This document shows, piece after piece, positions 1 through 13,443 of a stretch of DNA of 64,000 bases (within the stretch, counting starts at the first letter, position 1; each line of letters starts with the position of its first letter). Made by a program: the position numbers and the translations under genes. The stretch covers positions 12,242,164-12,306,163 of the forward strand of contig JARWKL010000005.1 in the NCBI GenBank assembly GCA_029961685.1. Reading direction: 5' to 3'. The DNA comes from Aristolochia californica. Taxonomy: Eukaryota > Streptophyta > Magnoliopsida > Piperales > Aristolochiaceae. The notes below the pieces were generated by a model that saw nothing but the letters and a program-made list of their open reading frames with translations, did not search any database and was not told the DNA's origin.

Positions 1-1145
1 GATAAAAGGCAAATAGATCACAACAAAACGAAAATTTTAGAGATTATGTATGGAAAAAATTTAAAGCAATAGACAAATGGTGTAAAGAAAATTTATTCAC
101 ACACTACAAATGAACACTAAATTTTTGTAATCCAAGTTTGGGAAATTCCACTAGTACAACCCTGATATCTTGAAATTTTATAAGAAAGTGATTTTTCTAC
201 ACATATTTTGAAAAATGGATATGCATGCTTGAAACATGTTAAAGATGCAAATGACCTATGGATCCAAACCTTTTAAAGAGAATAACATTAAATTCTCAAG
301 TGAACGTGCGGTGGGATAGCTACTCTAGTAAAAAAGGCCATTAGTTTATCCATTTACAAAAAGCAAACCTAACGATCATAGATGATTGTAAGGTGAATTA
401 TCATGCGTAACAGGCTAAATTTTTCTAAGGAATGACTTATGGATTGGGAGTCAACTCTCGGTTACAAATCCCCTGCCTCCCCCTTTTACCGGCGATTGCA
501 GAACCTGATATATAGAAACTAAAAAGCGTTTACAATCCCTAAATATTACCGACACTTTTTGGAATTATCTCTCTCTACAATTGTGCATTGTGCATTTCCA
601 TTTTATATGTATACTTTTTTTTAAATGAAAACTTGGGTTTTCACTTTCCCTTCATCTCGTAAACAAAAAAAAGAGATAAAAGGCAAATAGATCAAAACAA
701 AATGAAAATTTTAGAGTTTATGTAAGGAAATAATTTAAAGCAATAAATAAATGTAATTAAAAAAAATTATTCACACACCCCAAATGCAGACAAAAGTTTT
801 GTTATCCAAGTTTGGGAAATTCCACTAGTTCAACCCTAATAGCTCGGAATTTTATAAGAAAGAGTTTTTTCCACGCATGTTTTAAAAAAATAGATGTTCA
901 TGATTGAAGGAATTTTAAAGATTCAAATGACCTATGGATCCAAACCTTTTAAAGAAAATAATATTAAATTCTCAAGTGAACGTGCAGTGGGATATTTACT
1001 TGAGTCAAACTAGCCATTGTTTTGCCCATTTACAAAAAGCTGAGCTAACGATCATAGATGAGTGTCAAGTGATTTATCATGCGTAACGAGCTATATTTTT
1101 GGAAGGAATGACTTATGGATTGGCATTCAACACTCAGTTAAAAAT

Positions 1146-1173
1146 CCCTAGTCCCCCCCCCACCCCCCTCCTC
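1146..1173 (-). repeat. Expanded C-rich tract in monomer 2
   Basis: The plus strand holds C9, A, C6, then TCCTC. This is the longest C-run arrangement in the window and gives G6 and G9 runs on the minus strand. It sits at the same phase as the usual C-rich tract, so it is an expansion of it. Confidence 0.85.
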
Positions 1174-1361
1174 TTTTCTTGACGATTGCAGAACCTGATA
1201 TATAAAAACTAAAACCAGTTTCTAATCTCTAAAAGTTACATACACTTTTTGGAATTATCTCTCTCTAAATTTGTGCATTGTGAATTTCCATTATAGATGT
1301 ATACTTTTTTTAAATCAAAACATGAGTTTTCACTTTCCCTTCATCTCGTAAAAAAAAAAAG

Positions 1362-2005
1362 GATAAAAGGCAAATAGTTCACAAGAAAATGAAAATCTTA
1401 GATGTGATGTATGAAAATAATTTAAAGCAAAAAACAAATGTAAATAAAGAAAATTTATTGACACAGCACAAATGAACACAAAAGTTTGTTATCCAAGTTT
1501 GGGAAATTCCACTAGCTCAACCCTATTTGCTCGGAATTTTAAAAATCGATATACAGGCTTGAAACATGTTAAAGATGCAAATGAACTATGGATCGAAACC
1601 TTTGAAAGAGAATAACATTAAATTCTGATGTGAACGTGCGGTGGGATATTTACCCGAGTGAAACAAGCCATTATTTTGCCCATTTACAAAAAGCTGACCT
1701 AACAATCACAAATGATTGTAAAGTGATTTATCAAGTGTAACGTGCTATATTTTTGTAAGGAATGACATATGGATTGGGAGTCAACACTCAATTAAAAATC
1801 CCCCGCCTCCCCCTTTTCCTGACAATTGTAGAACCTGATATATAAAAACTAAAAAGAGTTGACAATCCCTAAAAATTATAGACACTTTTTGGAATTATCT
1901 CTCTCTACATTTTTGCATTGTGCATGTCCATTTTAGATGTATTCTTTTTTCTTAAATAAAAACTTGAGTTTTCACTGTCCCTTCATCTCGTAAACAAAAA
2001 AAAGA
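1362..2005 (+). repeat. Recombinant 644-bp monomer 3
   Basis: The first ~180 bp share variants with the monomer at 14801 (AAAATCTT-GATGTGATGT, CCCTATTTGCTCGG). After position 1541 the unit matches the monomer at 15475 (GAACTATGG, CCTTTGAAA, GAGTGAAAC, ATCACAAATGATTG, GAGTTGACAATC). At the junction about 30 bp normally lying between GGAATTTT and AAAAATGGATATG are missing, with T4/A-run microhomology. The unit is best explained as a crossover between two neighbouring, non-identical monomers. Confidence 0.75.
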
Positions 2006-5000
2006 GATAAAAGGCAAATAGATGAAAACAAAATGAAAATTTTAGAGTTTATGTGCTGAAATAATTTAAAGCAATAAACAAATGTAAGTAAATAAAAATT
2101 ATTGACAAACCACAAATGAACACAAAAGTTTGTTATCCAAGTTTTGGAAATTCCACTAGCTCGACCATATTTGCTAGGAATTTTAAAGAAAGAGATTTTT
2201 CTACACTTGTTTTAAAAAATAGATATGCATTCTTGAAACATGTTAAAGATGCAAATGACTTATTGATCCAAACCTTTGAAAGAGAATAACATTAAATTCT
2301 CAAGAGAACGTGCGGTGGGATATTTACTCGAGTCAAACAAGCCATTATTTTTTCCATTTACAAAAAGCTGACCTAACGATCATAGATTTTTGTAAAGTGA
2401 TTTATCATGCATAACGGGGCTATATTTTTGTAAGGAATGACTTATGGATTGGGAGTGAACACTCAGTTAAAAGTCCCCCACCTCCCCCTTTTCCCGACGA
2501 TTGCAGAACATGATATATAAAAACTAAAAACAGTTTAAAAAAAATTAAAAACACTTTTTGTCATTATCTCTCTCTACACTTGTACATTGTGGATTTCCAT
2601 TTTAGATGTATACTTTTTTCTTAAATCAAAACTTGAGGTTTCACTTTCCCTTCATCTCGTAAACAAAGAAAAAGAGATAAAAGGCAAATAGATCAAACCA
2701 AAATGAAAATTTTAGAGTTTATGTATGGAAAAAATTTAAAGCAATAAACAAATGTATGTAAAGAAAATTGAATCACACACCACAGATGAACACAAAAGTT
2801 TTGTTATCCAAGTTTGGGAAATTCCACTAATTCAACCCTAATAGCTTGGAATTTTAAAAGAAAAGACATTTTTCTACTTATGTTTTAAAAAAGGGATATG
2901 CATGCTTGGAACTTGTTAAAGATGCACATGAGCTATGGATCCAAACCTTTTAAAGAGAATAACATTAAATTTCAAGTGAACGTGCGGTGGGATATTTACC
3001 CGAGTCAAACAATCCTTTATTTTGTCCAATTAAAAAAAGCTGACCTAACGATCATAGATGATTGTAAAGTGATTTATCATGCGTAACGGGGCTATATTTT
3101 CTTAAGGAATGACTTATGGATTGTGAGTCAACACATAGTTAAAAATCCCCTACCTCCCCCTTTTCTTGACCATTGCAGAACCTGATATATAAAAACTAAA
3201 AAGAGTTCACAATTCCTAAAAATTAAAGATAATTTTTGGAATTATCTCTCAATACAATTGTGCATAGTGCATTTCCTTTTCAGATGTATATTTTTTTTTT
3301 TTAATCATAACTAGAGTTGTCAGTTTCCCTTCACCTCGTAAATAAAAACAAAAGAGATAAAAGGCTAATAGATCAAACCTAAATGAAAATTTTAGAGACG
3401 TATGGAAATAATTTAAAACAATAAAAAAAATTAACTAAAGAAAATTTATTAACACACTACAAATGAACACAAAATTTTTGTTATCCAAGTTTGGAAAATT
3501 CCACCAGTTCAACCCTAATAGCTTGGAATTTTAAGAAAGAGATTTTTCTACTTATGTTTTAAAAAATGGATATGCATGCTTGAACATGTTAAAGATGCAA
3601 ATGACCTGTGGATCCAAACCTTTTAAAGAGAAGAACATTAAATTCTCAAGTGAACGTGAGGTGGGATATTTACCCGAGTCAAACAAGCCATTATTTTGCA
3701 CATTTACAAAAACCTGACCTAACGATCATAGATGATTGTAAAGTTATTTATCATGCATAACTGGCTATATTTTTAGAAGGAATGACTTATGGATTTGGAG
3801 TCAACACTCAGTTAAAAATCCCCCGCCTCCGCCTTTTCCTGACGATTGCAGAACCTGATATATAAAAACATAAAAGCGTTTACAATCCCTAAAAATTACT
3901 GGCACTTTTTGCAATTATCTCTCTAAAAATTTGTGCATTGTGCATTTCCATTTTAGATGTATACTTTTTTCTTAAATCAAAACTAGAGTTTTCACTTTCC
4001 ATTTATCTCGTAAAAAAAAGAGATAAAAGGCAAATAGATCACAATAAAATGAAAATTTTAGAGTTGAAGTATCGAAATAATTTAAAGCAATAAAAAAATG
4101 TAAGTAAAAAAAATATATTCACACACCACAAATGAACACAAAACATTTGTTATCCAAGTTTGGGGAATTCCACTAGTTCAACCCTAATAGCTCGGAATTT
4201 TAAGAAAGATATTTTTTTATATGTTTTTAAAAATGGGTATGGATGCTTGAAACATATTAAAGATTAAAATTACCTAAGGATCTAAACATTTTAAAGAGAA
4301 TAACATTAAATTCTCAAGTGAACGTGTAGTGGGACATTTACCTGAGTCAAACTAGCCATTATTTTTCCCATATACAAAAAGTTGACCTAACGATCCTAGA
4401 TGATTGTAAAGTGATGTATCTTGCGTAATGGGCTATATTTTTTTTATAAGGAATGACTTATGGATTGGCATTCAACACTCAGTTAAAAATCCCCTTGCCT
4501 CCCCCTTTTCCTGACAATTGCAGAACCTGATATATAAAAACTGAAAATAGTTTATAATCCCTAAAAATTACAGAAATCTTTTGGAATTATCTCTCTCTAC
4601 ACTTTTTCATTGTGAATTTCCATTATAGATGTATACTTTTTTCTTAAATCAAAACTTGAGTTTTTACTTCCCCTTCAACGCGTAAACAAAAAATGATAGA
4701 TAAAAGGAAAAAAGTTCACAATAAAATGAAAATTTTAGAGTTTATGTAATGAAATAATTTAAAGCAATAAACAAATGTAAATAAAGAAAATTTATTCACA
4801 CATCACAAATGAATAGAAAAGTTTGTTATCCAAGTTTGGGAAATTCCACTAGCACAACCCTAATAGCTCGGAATTTTATAAGAAAGAGATTTTTCTACAC
4901 ATGTTTTAAAAAAAAGATATGCATGCTTGAAACATGTTAAAGATGCAAATGACCTATGGATCCAAACCTTTTAAATAGAATAATTTTAAATTCTCAAGTG

Positions 5001-6700
5001 AACGTGCGGTGAGATATTTATCTGAGTGAAACTAGCCATTATTTTACCCATTTAAAAAAGTTGACCTAACGATCATAGATAATTTTAAATTGATTTATCA
5101 TGCGTAACGGGCTATATTTTTGTAAGGAATGACTCATGGATTGGCATTCAACACTCAGTTAAAAATCCCCAACCACCCCCTTTTCTCGATAATTGCTGAA
5201 CCTGATATATAAAAATTTAAAACTGTTTACAATTCCTAAAAATTACAGACACTTTTTGGAATTATCTCTCTACATTTGTGCATTGTGCATTTCCATTTTG
5301 GATGTATAGTTTTTTCTTAAATCAAAACATGAGTTTTCACTTTCCCTTCATCTCGTAAACCAAAAAAGAGATAAATGGCAAATAGATCACAACAAAATAA
5401 AAATATTAGAGTTTATGTATGGAAAGAATTTAAAGAAATAAAAAATTTAAGTAAAGAAAATTTATTCACACACAACAAATGAACACAAAAGTTTGTTTAT
5501 TCAAGTTTGGAAAATTCCACAAGTTCAACCCTAATAGCTTGGAATTTTATAAGAAATAGATTTTTCTACTCATGTATTAAAAAATGGATATGCCAATGAC
5601 CTATGGATCAGAACCATTTAAAGAGACTAACATTAAATTCTCAAGTGAACGTGCGGTGGGATATTTACCAGAGTCAAATGAGCCATTATTTTGCCCAATT
5701 ACAAAAAGCTGATCTAACGATCATAGATGATTGTAAAATGATTTATCATGCGTAATGGGGCAATATTTTTGTAAGGAATGACTAATGGAGTGGGAGTCAA
5801 CACTCAGTTAAAAATCCCCTTCCTCCACCTTTTCCCGACGATTGCAGAACCTGAAATATAAAAACTGAAAAGATTTTACAATCCATAAAAATTAAAGACA
5901 CTTTTTCAAATTGTCTCTCTCTACATTTGTGCATTGTGCATTTCAGTTTTCGATGTATACTTTTTTCTTAAATCTAAACTTGAGTTTTCACTTTCCCTTC
6001 TTCTCGTATAAAAAAAAAAAGAGATAAAAGGCAAATAGATCAAACCAAAATGAAAATTTTAGAGTTTATGTATGGAAATAATTTAAAGCAATAAAAAAAT
6101 GTAAGTAAATAAAATTTATTCACACACCACAAATGAACACAAAAGTTTTGTTATCCAAGTTTGGGAAATTCCACTAGTTCAACCCTAATAGGTTGGAATT
6201 TTAAAGGAAAGAAATTTTTCTTCTTATGTTTAAAAAATGGATATGCATTCTTGAAACATGTTAAAGATGCAAATGACCTATGGATCAAAACCTTTTAAAG
6301 AGAATAACATTAAATTCTCAAGTGAATGTGCGATGGGATATTTACCCGAGGCAAACAAGCCATTATTTTGCCCTTTTACAAAAAGCTGATCTAACGATCA
6401 TATAAGATTGTAAAGTGATTTATCATTCGTAACGGGGCTAAATTTTTGTTAGGAATGACTTATGGATTGGGACTCAACACCCACTTAAAAATCCCCTGCC
6501 TCCCCCTTTTCCCGATGATTGCAGAACCTGATATTTAAAAAATAAAAAGAGTTTACAATCACTAAAAATTACAGACACTTTTTGGAATTATCTCTCTCCA
6601 TATTTGTGCATTGTGCATTTCCATTTTAGATCTATGCTTGTTTCTTAAATCAAAACTTGAGTTTTCACTTTCCCTTCATCTCGTAAACAAAAAAAAAAAA

Positions 6701-9700
6701 GATAAAAGGCAAATAGATCACAACAAAATGAAAATTTTAAAGTTTATGTATGGAAAGAATTTAAATCAATAAGCAAATGTGAGTAACGAAAATTTATTCA
6801 GACACCACAAATGAATTTAAAAGTTTATTTATCCAAGTTTTGGAAATTCCACTAGTTCAACCCTAATAGCTCTGAATTTTATAAGAAAGAGATTTTTCAA
6901 AACATGTTTTAAAAAGTGGATATGGATTCTTGAAAAATGTTAAAGATGCCAATGACCTAAGGATCCAAACCTTTTAAAAAGAATAAAATTAAATTCTCAT
7001 GTGAACAAGCGGTGGGATATTTACCCGAGTCAAATAAGCAATTATTTTGCCCATTTACAAAAAGCTGACCTCACGATCATAGATGATTGTAAAGTGATTT
7101 ATCAAGCGTAACGGGCTATATTTTTGTATGGAATGATATATGGATTGGGAGTCAACACTCTGTTAAAAATCCCCCGACTCCCCCTTTTCCCGACGATTGC
7201 AGAACCTGATATATAAAAACTAAAAAGAGTTTACAATCCCTAAAAATTACATACTATTTTTGGAATTATCTCTCTCTACATTTTTTCATTGTGCATTTCC
7301 ATTTTAGATGTATATTTTTTTCTTAAATCAAAACTTGAGTTTTCACTTTCACTTCATCTCGTAAAAAAAAAAAAAAAAGATAAAAGGCAAATAGATCACA
7401 ACAAAATGAAAATTTTAGAGTTTATGTGTGGAAAGAATTTAAATCAATAAGCAAATGTAAGTAAAGAAAATTTATTCAGACACCCCAAATGAACTTAAAA
7501 GTTTATTTATCCAAGTTTTTGAAATTCCACTAGTTCAACCCTAATAGCCCTGAATTTTATAAGAAAGAGATTTTTCAAAACTTGTTTTAAAAAATAGATG
7601 TGCATTCTTGAAACATGTTAAAGATGCAAAAGTCCTATGGATCCAAACCTTACATATAGAATAACATTAAATTCTCATGTGAATGTGCGGTGGGATATTT
7701 ACACGAGTCAAACAAGCCATTATTTTGCCCTTCTATAAAAAGTTGACTCAACGATCATAGATGATTGTAAAGTGATTTATCGAGTGTAACTGGCTAAATT
7801 TTTGTAACGAATGACTTATGGATTGGGAGTCAACACTCAGTTAAAAATCCGCCTCCTCCCCCTTTTCCAGACAATTTCAGAACCTGATATATAAAACCTA
7901 AAAAGAGTTTACAATCTTTAAAAATTGTAGACACTTTTGGAATTATCACTCTCTACATTTGTGCATTGTGCATTTCGATTGTAGATGTGTACTTTTTTTT
8001 CTTAAATCAAAACTTGAGTTTCCACTTTCCCTTCTTCTCGTAAACAAAAAAAAGTGATAAAAGGCAGATAGATCACAACGAAATGAAAATTTTAGGGTTT
8101 ATATATGGAAAGAATTTAAACCAATAAAAAAATGCAAGTAAAGAAAATTTATTCACACACCACAAATGAACACGAAATTTTTGTTATCCAAGTTTTGGAA
8201 ATTCCATTAGTTCAACCCTAATAGCTCAAAGTTTTATAAGAAAGAGATTTTTCTACACATGTTTTAAAAAATGGATATGCATGCGTCAAACATATTGAAC
8301 ATGAAAATGACCTATGGATCCAATAATTATAAAAAGAATAACATTAAATTCTCAGGTGAACGAGCGGTGAGATATTTACCCGAGTCAAACAAGCCATTAT
8401 TTTTCCCATTTACAAAAAGCTTACCTAATGATCATAGATGATTGTAAAGTGATTTATCATGCGTAACGGACTATATTTTTTAATGGAATGAATTATGGAT
8501 TGGGAGTCAAGTCTCACTTAAAAATCCCACACCTCCCCCTTTTCCCAACGATTGCAGAACCTGATATATAAAACCTGAAAAGAGTTTACAATCCCTAAAA
8601 ATTACAGACACTTTTTGGAATTATCTCTCTCTGCATTTGTGCATTGTGCATTTCCATTTAAGATGTTTACTTTTTTCTTAAATAAAAACTTGTGTTTTCA
8701 CTTTCCATACATCTCGTCAACAAAAAAAGAGATAAAAGGCAAATAGATCACAACAAAATGAAAATTTTAGAGTTTATGAATGGAAAGAATTTAAAGCAAT
8801 AACATATGTAAGTAATGAAAATTTATTCACACACCACAAATAAACACAAAAGTTTTCTTATGCAAGTTTGGGAAATTCCACTTTTTCAACCCTATTGGCT
8901 TGGAATTTTATAAGAAAGAGATTTTTCTACCCATGCTTTAAAAAATGGATATGAATGCTCAAACATGTTAAAGATGCAAAGGACCTAAAGATGCTCAAAT
9001 ATTTTAGAGAATAATATTAAATTCTTAAGTGAACGTGTGATAGGATATTTACCCGAGTCAAACAAGCCATTACTTTGCCCATTTACAAAAAGCTGACCTA
9101 ACGATCATAGATGATTGGAAAGTGATTTATCATGCGTAACAGGCTATATTTTTGTAAGGAATGACTTATGGATTGGGAGTCAACACTCAGTTAAAAATCT
9201 AGCACCTCCCACTTTTCCCAACGAATCCAAAACCTGATATATAAAAACTAAAAAGAGTTTACAATCCATAAAATTACAGACACTTTTTGGAATTATCACT
9301 CTCTACATTTGTGCGTTGTGCATTTCTATTTTAAATTTATATTTTTTCTTAAATAAAAACTTGAGTTTTCACTTTCCCTTCATCTCGTAGACAAAAAAAA
9401 GAGATAAACAACAAAATGAAAATTTTAGAATTTATATATGGGAAGAATTTAAAACAATAAACAAATTTGTGTAAAGAAAATTTATTCACACACTACTAAT
9501 GAACACAGAAGTTTTGTTCTCCAAGTTTGGGAAATTTCACTAGTTCAACCCTCTAAGCTCAGAATTTTATAAGAAAGAGATTTTTCTACACATATTTTCA
9601 AAAAGGATATGGATGATTGAAACATGTTAAAGATGAAAATGACCTAAGGATCCAAACCTTTTAAAGAGAATAAAATTAAAATCTCATGTGAACGTGTGGT

Positions 9701-12700
9701 GGGATATTTACTCGAGTCAAACAAGCCATTATCTTGCCCATTTAAAAAAAGCTGACCTAACGATCATAGATGATTGTAAAATGATTTACCATGTGTAACG
9801 GGCTATGCTTTTATAAGGGATGACTCATGGATTGGGAGTCAACACTCAGTTAAAAATCCCCCGCCTCCCCCTTTTCCCGACGATTGCTGACCCTGATATA
9901 TAAAAACTAAAAAGAGTTTACAATCCCTAAAAATTACATAAAATTTTTTGAATTATCTCTCTTTACATTTGTGCATTGTGTGTTTCCATTTTAGATGTAT
10001 AATTTTTTCTTAAACCAAAACTTGAATTTGCACTTTCCCTTCAACTCGTAAACAAAAAAAGAGATAAAAGGCAAATAGATCACAACAAAATGAAAATTTT
10101 AGAGTTTTAATATGGAAAGAATTTAAATCAATAAACAAATGTAAGTAAAGAAAATTTATTCACACACCACAAATGAACACAAAAGTTTTGTTATCCAAGT
10201 TTTGGAAATTCCACTAGTTCAACCCTCTAAGCTCAGAATTTTATAAGAAAGAGATGTTTCTACACATATTTTAAAAAATAGATATGCAAGCTTCAAACAT
10301 GTTAAAGATTCAAATGAACTATGTATCCAAACCTTTTAAAGAGAATAACATTAAATTCTCAAGTGAACGTGCGGTGGGATATTTACCTGAGTCAAACAAG
10401 CCATGATTTCGCCCATTTACAAAAAGCTGACCTAACGATCAAAGATGGTTGTAAAAAGATTTATCATGCGTAGCAGGCTATATTTTTGTAAGGAATAACT
10501 TATGGATTGGGAGTCAACACTCAGTTAAAAATACCCCGCCTCCCCCTTTTCCCGACGATTGTGGAACCGGATATATTAAAACTAAAAAGTGTTTACATTC
10601 CCTATAAATTGTTGACACTTTCTGGAATTATTTCTCTCTATATTTGTGCATTGTGCATTTCCATTTTAGAAGTATACTTTTTTCATAAATCAAAATTTGA
10701 GTTTTGACTTTCCGTTCATCTCGTAAACCAAAAAAAGAGTTAAAAGGCAAATTGATTACAACAGAATGAAAATTTTAGAGTTTACGTATGGACTGAATTT
10801 AAAGCAAAAAATAAAAGTAAGTAAAGAAAATTTATTCACACACCACAAATAAACACAAAATTTTTGTTATCAAAGTTTGGGAAATTCCACTAATTCAACC
10901 CTAATAGCTCATAATTTTATAAGAAAGAGATTTTTTTACACATGTTTTAAAAAATGGATATGCATGCTTCAAACATGTTAAAAATGCAAATGACCTATGG
11001 ATCCAAATTTTTTAAAGAGAATAACATTAAATTCTCAAGTGAACGCTAGGTGGGATTTTTACCCTTGTCAAACAAGCCATTATTTTTCCCATTTACAAAA
11101 AGCAGACCTAATGATCTTAGATGATTGTAAAGTTATTTATCATGTGTAACGGGCTATATTTTTGTAAGGAATGACTTATGGATTGGGAGTCAAATCTCAA
11201 TTAAAAGTCCCACGCCTCTACCGATTCCCAACAATTGTAGAACCTGATATATAAAAAGAAAAAAGAGTTTACAATCCCAAAAAATTACAGACACTTTTTG
11301 GAATTATCTCTCTCTACATTTGTGCATTGTGCATTTCCATTTTATATGTTTAATTTTTTCTTAAATCAAAACTTGAGGTTTCACTTTCCCTTCATCTCGT
11401 AAACCAAAAAAAGAGATAAAAGGCAAATAGATCACAACAAAATGAAAATTTTAGAGTTTATGAATGGAAAGAATTTAAAGAAAAAAACAAATGTAAGTAA
11501 ATAAAATTTATTCACACACCACAAATGAACACAAAAGGTTTGATATCCAAGTTTGGGAAATTCCACTAGTTCAACCTTAATAGCTCGGAATTTTATAAGA
11601 AAGAGATTTCTAAACACATGGTTCAAAAAATAGATATGCATGCATGAAACATGTTAGAGATGCAAATGACCAAAGGTTCCAAACCTTACAAAGAGAATAA
11701 CTTTAAATTCTCAAGTGAATGTGCAGTGGGATATTTACCCGAGTCAAAGAAGCCATTATTTTGCCCATTGACAAAAAGTAGACCTAACGATCATAGGTGA
11801 TTGTAAAGTGATTTTTCATACATAACGGGCTATATTTATGTAAGGAATGACTTTAGGATTGGGAGTCAACAGTCAGTTAAAAATCCCCCGTCGCCCCCTT
11901 TTCAAGATGATTTTAGAACCTGATATATAAAAACTAAAAAGAGTTTACAATCCCTAAAAATTACAGACACTTTTTGGAATTATCTCTCTCTACATTTGTG
12001 CATTGTGCATCTTCATTTTAGATGTATATTTTTTTCTTAAATCAAAACATGAGTTTTAACTTTCCCTTCATCTTGTAAATAAAAAAAGAGATAAAAGGCA
12101 AATAGATCACAACAAAATGAAAATTTTAGAGTTTATGTGTGGAAAGAATTTAAATCAGTAAAAAAACGTAAGTAAAGAAAATTTATTCATACACCACAAA
12201 TGAACACAAAAGTTTTGTTATCCAAGTTTGGGAAATTCCACTAGTTCAACACTTGTAGCTCGAAATTATATAACAAAGAGATTTTTCTACACATATTTTA
12301 AAAATTGGATATGCATGCTTGAAACATGTTAAAGATTCAAATGACCGATGGATCCAATCCTTCTAAAGAGAATAACATTAAATTCTCAAGTGAACGTGCG
12401 GTGGGATATCTACTCGAGTCAAACAAGCCATTATTTTTTCCACTTACAAAAAGCTGACATAACGATCATAGATGATTGTAAAGTGATTTATCATGTGTAA
12501 CGGACTATATTTTTGTATGGAATGCCTTATGGATTGGGATTCAACACTCAATTAAAAATCCCTGACCTCCCCCTTTTTTGGACGATTGCAAAACCTGATA
12601 TATAAAAACTAAAAAGATTTTACAATCCCTAAAAATTACAGACACTTTTTGGAATTATCTCTCTCTACATTTGTGCACTGTGCATTTCCATTTTAAATGT

Positions 12701-13443
12701 ATATTTTTTTCTTAAATCAGAGCTTGTGTTTTCACTTTCCCTTCATCTCGTAGACAAAAAAAAGAGATAAAAGGCTAATAGATCACAACAAAATGAAAAT
12801 TTTAGAGTTTATATATGGAAAGAATTTAAAGTAATGAACAAATTTATGTAAAGAAAATTTAGTCACACACCACAAATGAACACAAAAGTTTTGTTATCCA
12901 AGTTTTTGAAATTCCACTAGTTCAACCCTAATAGCTCGGAATTTTATAACGAAGAAATTTTTCTACACATATTTTAAAAAATGGATATGCATGCTTGAAA
13001 CATGTTAAAGATGCAAATGACAGATGGATCCAAACCTTTTAAAGAGAATAACATTAAATTCTCAAGTAAACGTGCGGTGGGATATCTACTCGAGTCAAAC
13101 AAGCGATTATTTTTTCCATTTACAAAAAGCTGACCTAACGATCTTAGATGATTGTAAAGTGATTTATCATGTGTAACGGGCTATATTTTAGTAAGAAATG
13201 CCTTATGGATTGGGAATCAACACTCAATTAAAAGTCCCCCACCTCTCCCTTTACCGGACGATTGCCAAACTTGATACATAAAAACTAAAAAGATTTTACA
13301 ATCCCTAAAAATTACAGAAAGTTTTTGGAATTATATCTCTTTACATTTGTGCATTGTGGATTTCCATTTTTAATGTATATTTTTTTCTTAAATCAAAACT
13401 TGAGTTTTCGCTTTCCCTTCATCTCGTAGACAAAAAAACAAGG
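6701..13443 (+). repeat. Satellite block between the two A copies (monomers 11-20)
   Basis: Monomer starts: 6701, 7379, 8056, 8731, 9403, 10063, 10739, 11415, 12090, 12766. Monomers 11 and 12 share AATCAATAAGCAAATG and AAGTTTATTTATCC and look like an old adjacent duplication. Monomer 15 has lost about 14 bp just after its GATAAA start (9403). Monomers 16-18 have relatives at 32202-34217 and at 22891-25515. Monomer 14 resembles the monomer at 25516. Monomers 19 and 20 share GGAATGCCTTATGG or close variants, and resemble monomers 33 and 34. No gene is seen. Confidence 0.85.

Larger units (their letters stand above)
1..6700 (+). repeat. Satellite block A, copy 1 (monomers 1-10)
   Basis: Monomer starts: 1, 675, 1362, 2006, 2676, 3356, 4022, 4699, 5370, 6023. 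The monomers carry private variants in the same order as those at 13444-21553. Monomer 1 has CTAAATATTACCGACAC and GGGAGTCAACTCTC. Monomer 2 has GGCATTCAACACTCAG. Monomer 3 has AAAATCTTAGATGTGATGT. Monomer 5 has GATCAAACC and CCTTTATTTTGTCC. Monomer 6 has GGCTAATAGATCAAACC. Monomer 7 has CTAAGGATCTAAAC. Monomer 10 has TTTCTTCTTATG. Compared with copy 2, two monomers are missing between monomers 3 and 4. No gene is seen. Confidence 0.85.

Noticed and set aside
2898..3086. Open frame of 62 codons, with similar frames at 17722, 25071, 29077, 33085, 39156, 50947 and 51619
   Set aside because: All fall at the same phase of the satellite monomer, and stops and frameshifts appear in the other copies. 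There is no conserved start, no codon-level conservation and no recognisable domain. The shared peptide-like pattern is only the satellite read in one frame.
10507..10707. Open frames of 60-76 codons around the C-rich tract and CT-rich region (also 20078, 20630, 36779, 39341, 45202, 47786, 53291)
   Set aside because: They occupy recurring phases of the monomer and are interrupted in most units by indels in the A- and T-runs. The apparent hydrophobic stretch comes from translating T-rich DNA.
11432..11641. Minus-strand open frames (also 15492, 16108, 24867, 36516, 38811, 50401)
   Set aside because: They are chance frames in the reverse complement of the same monomer. Those at 11432, 15492, 16108 and 24867 are the same phase repeated. 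There is no coding signature.
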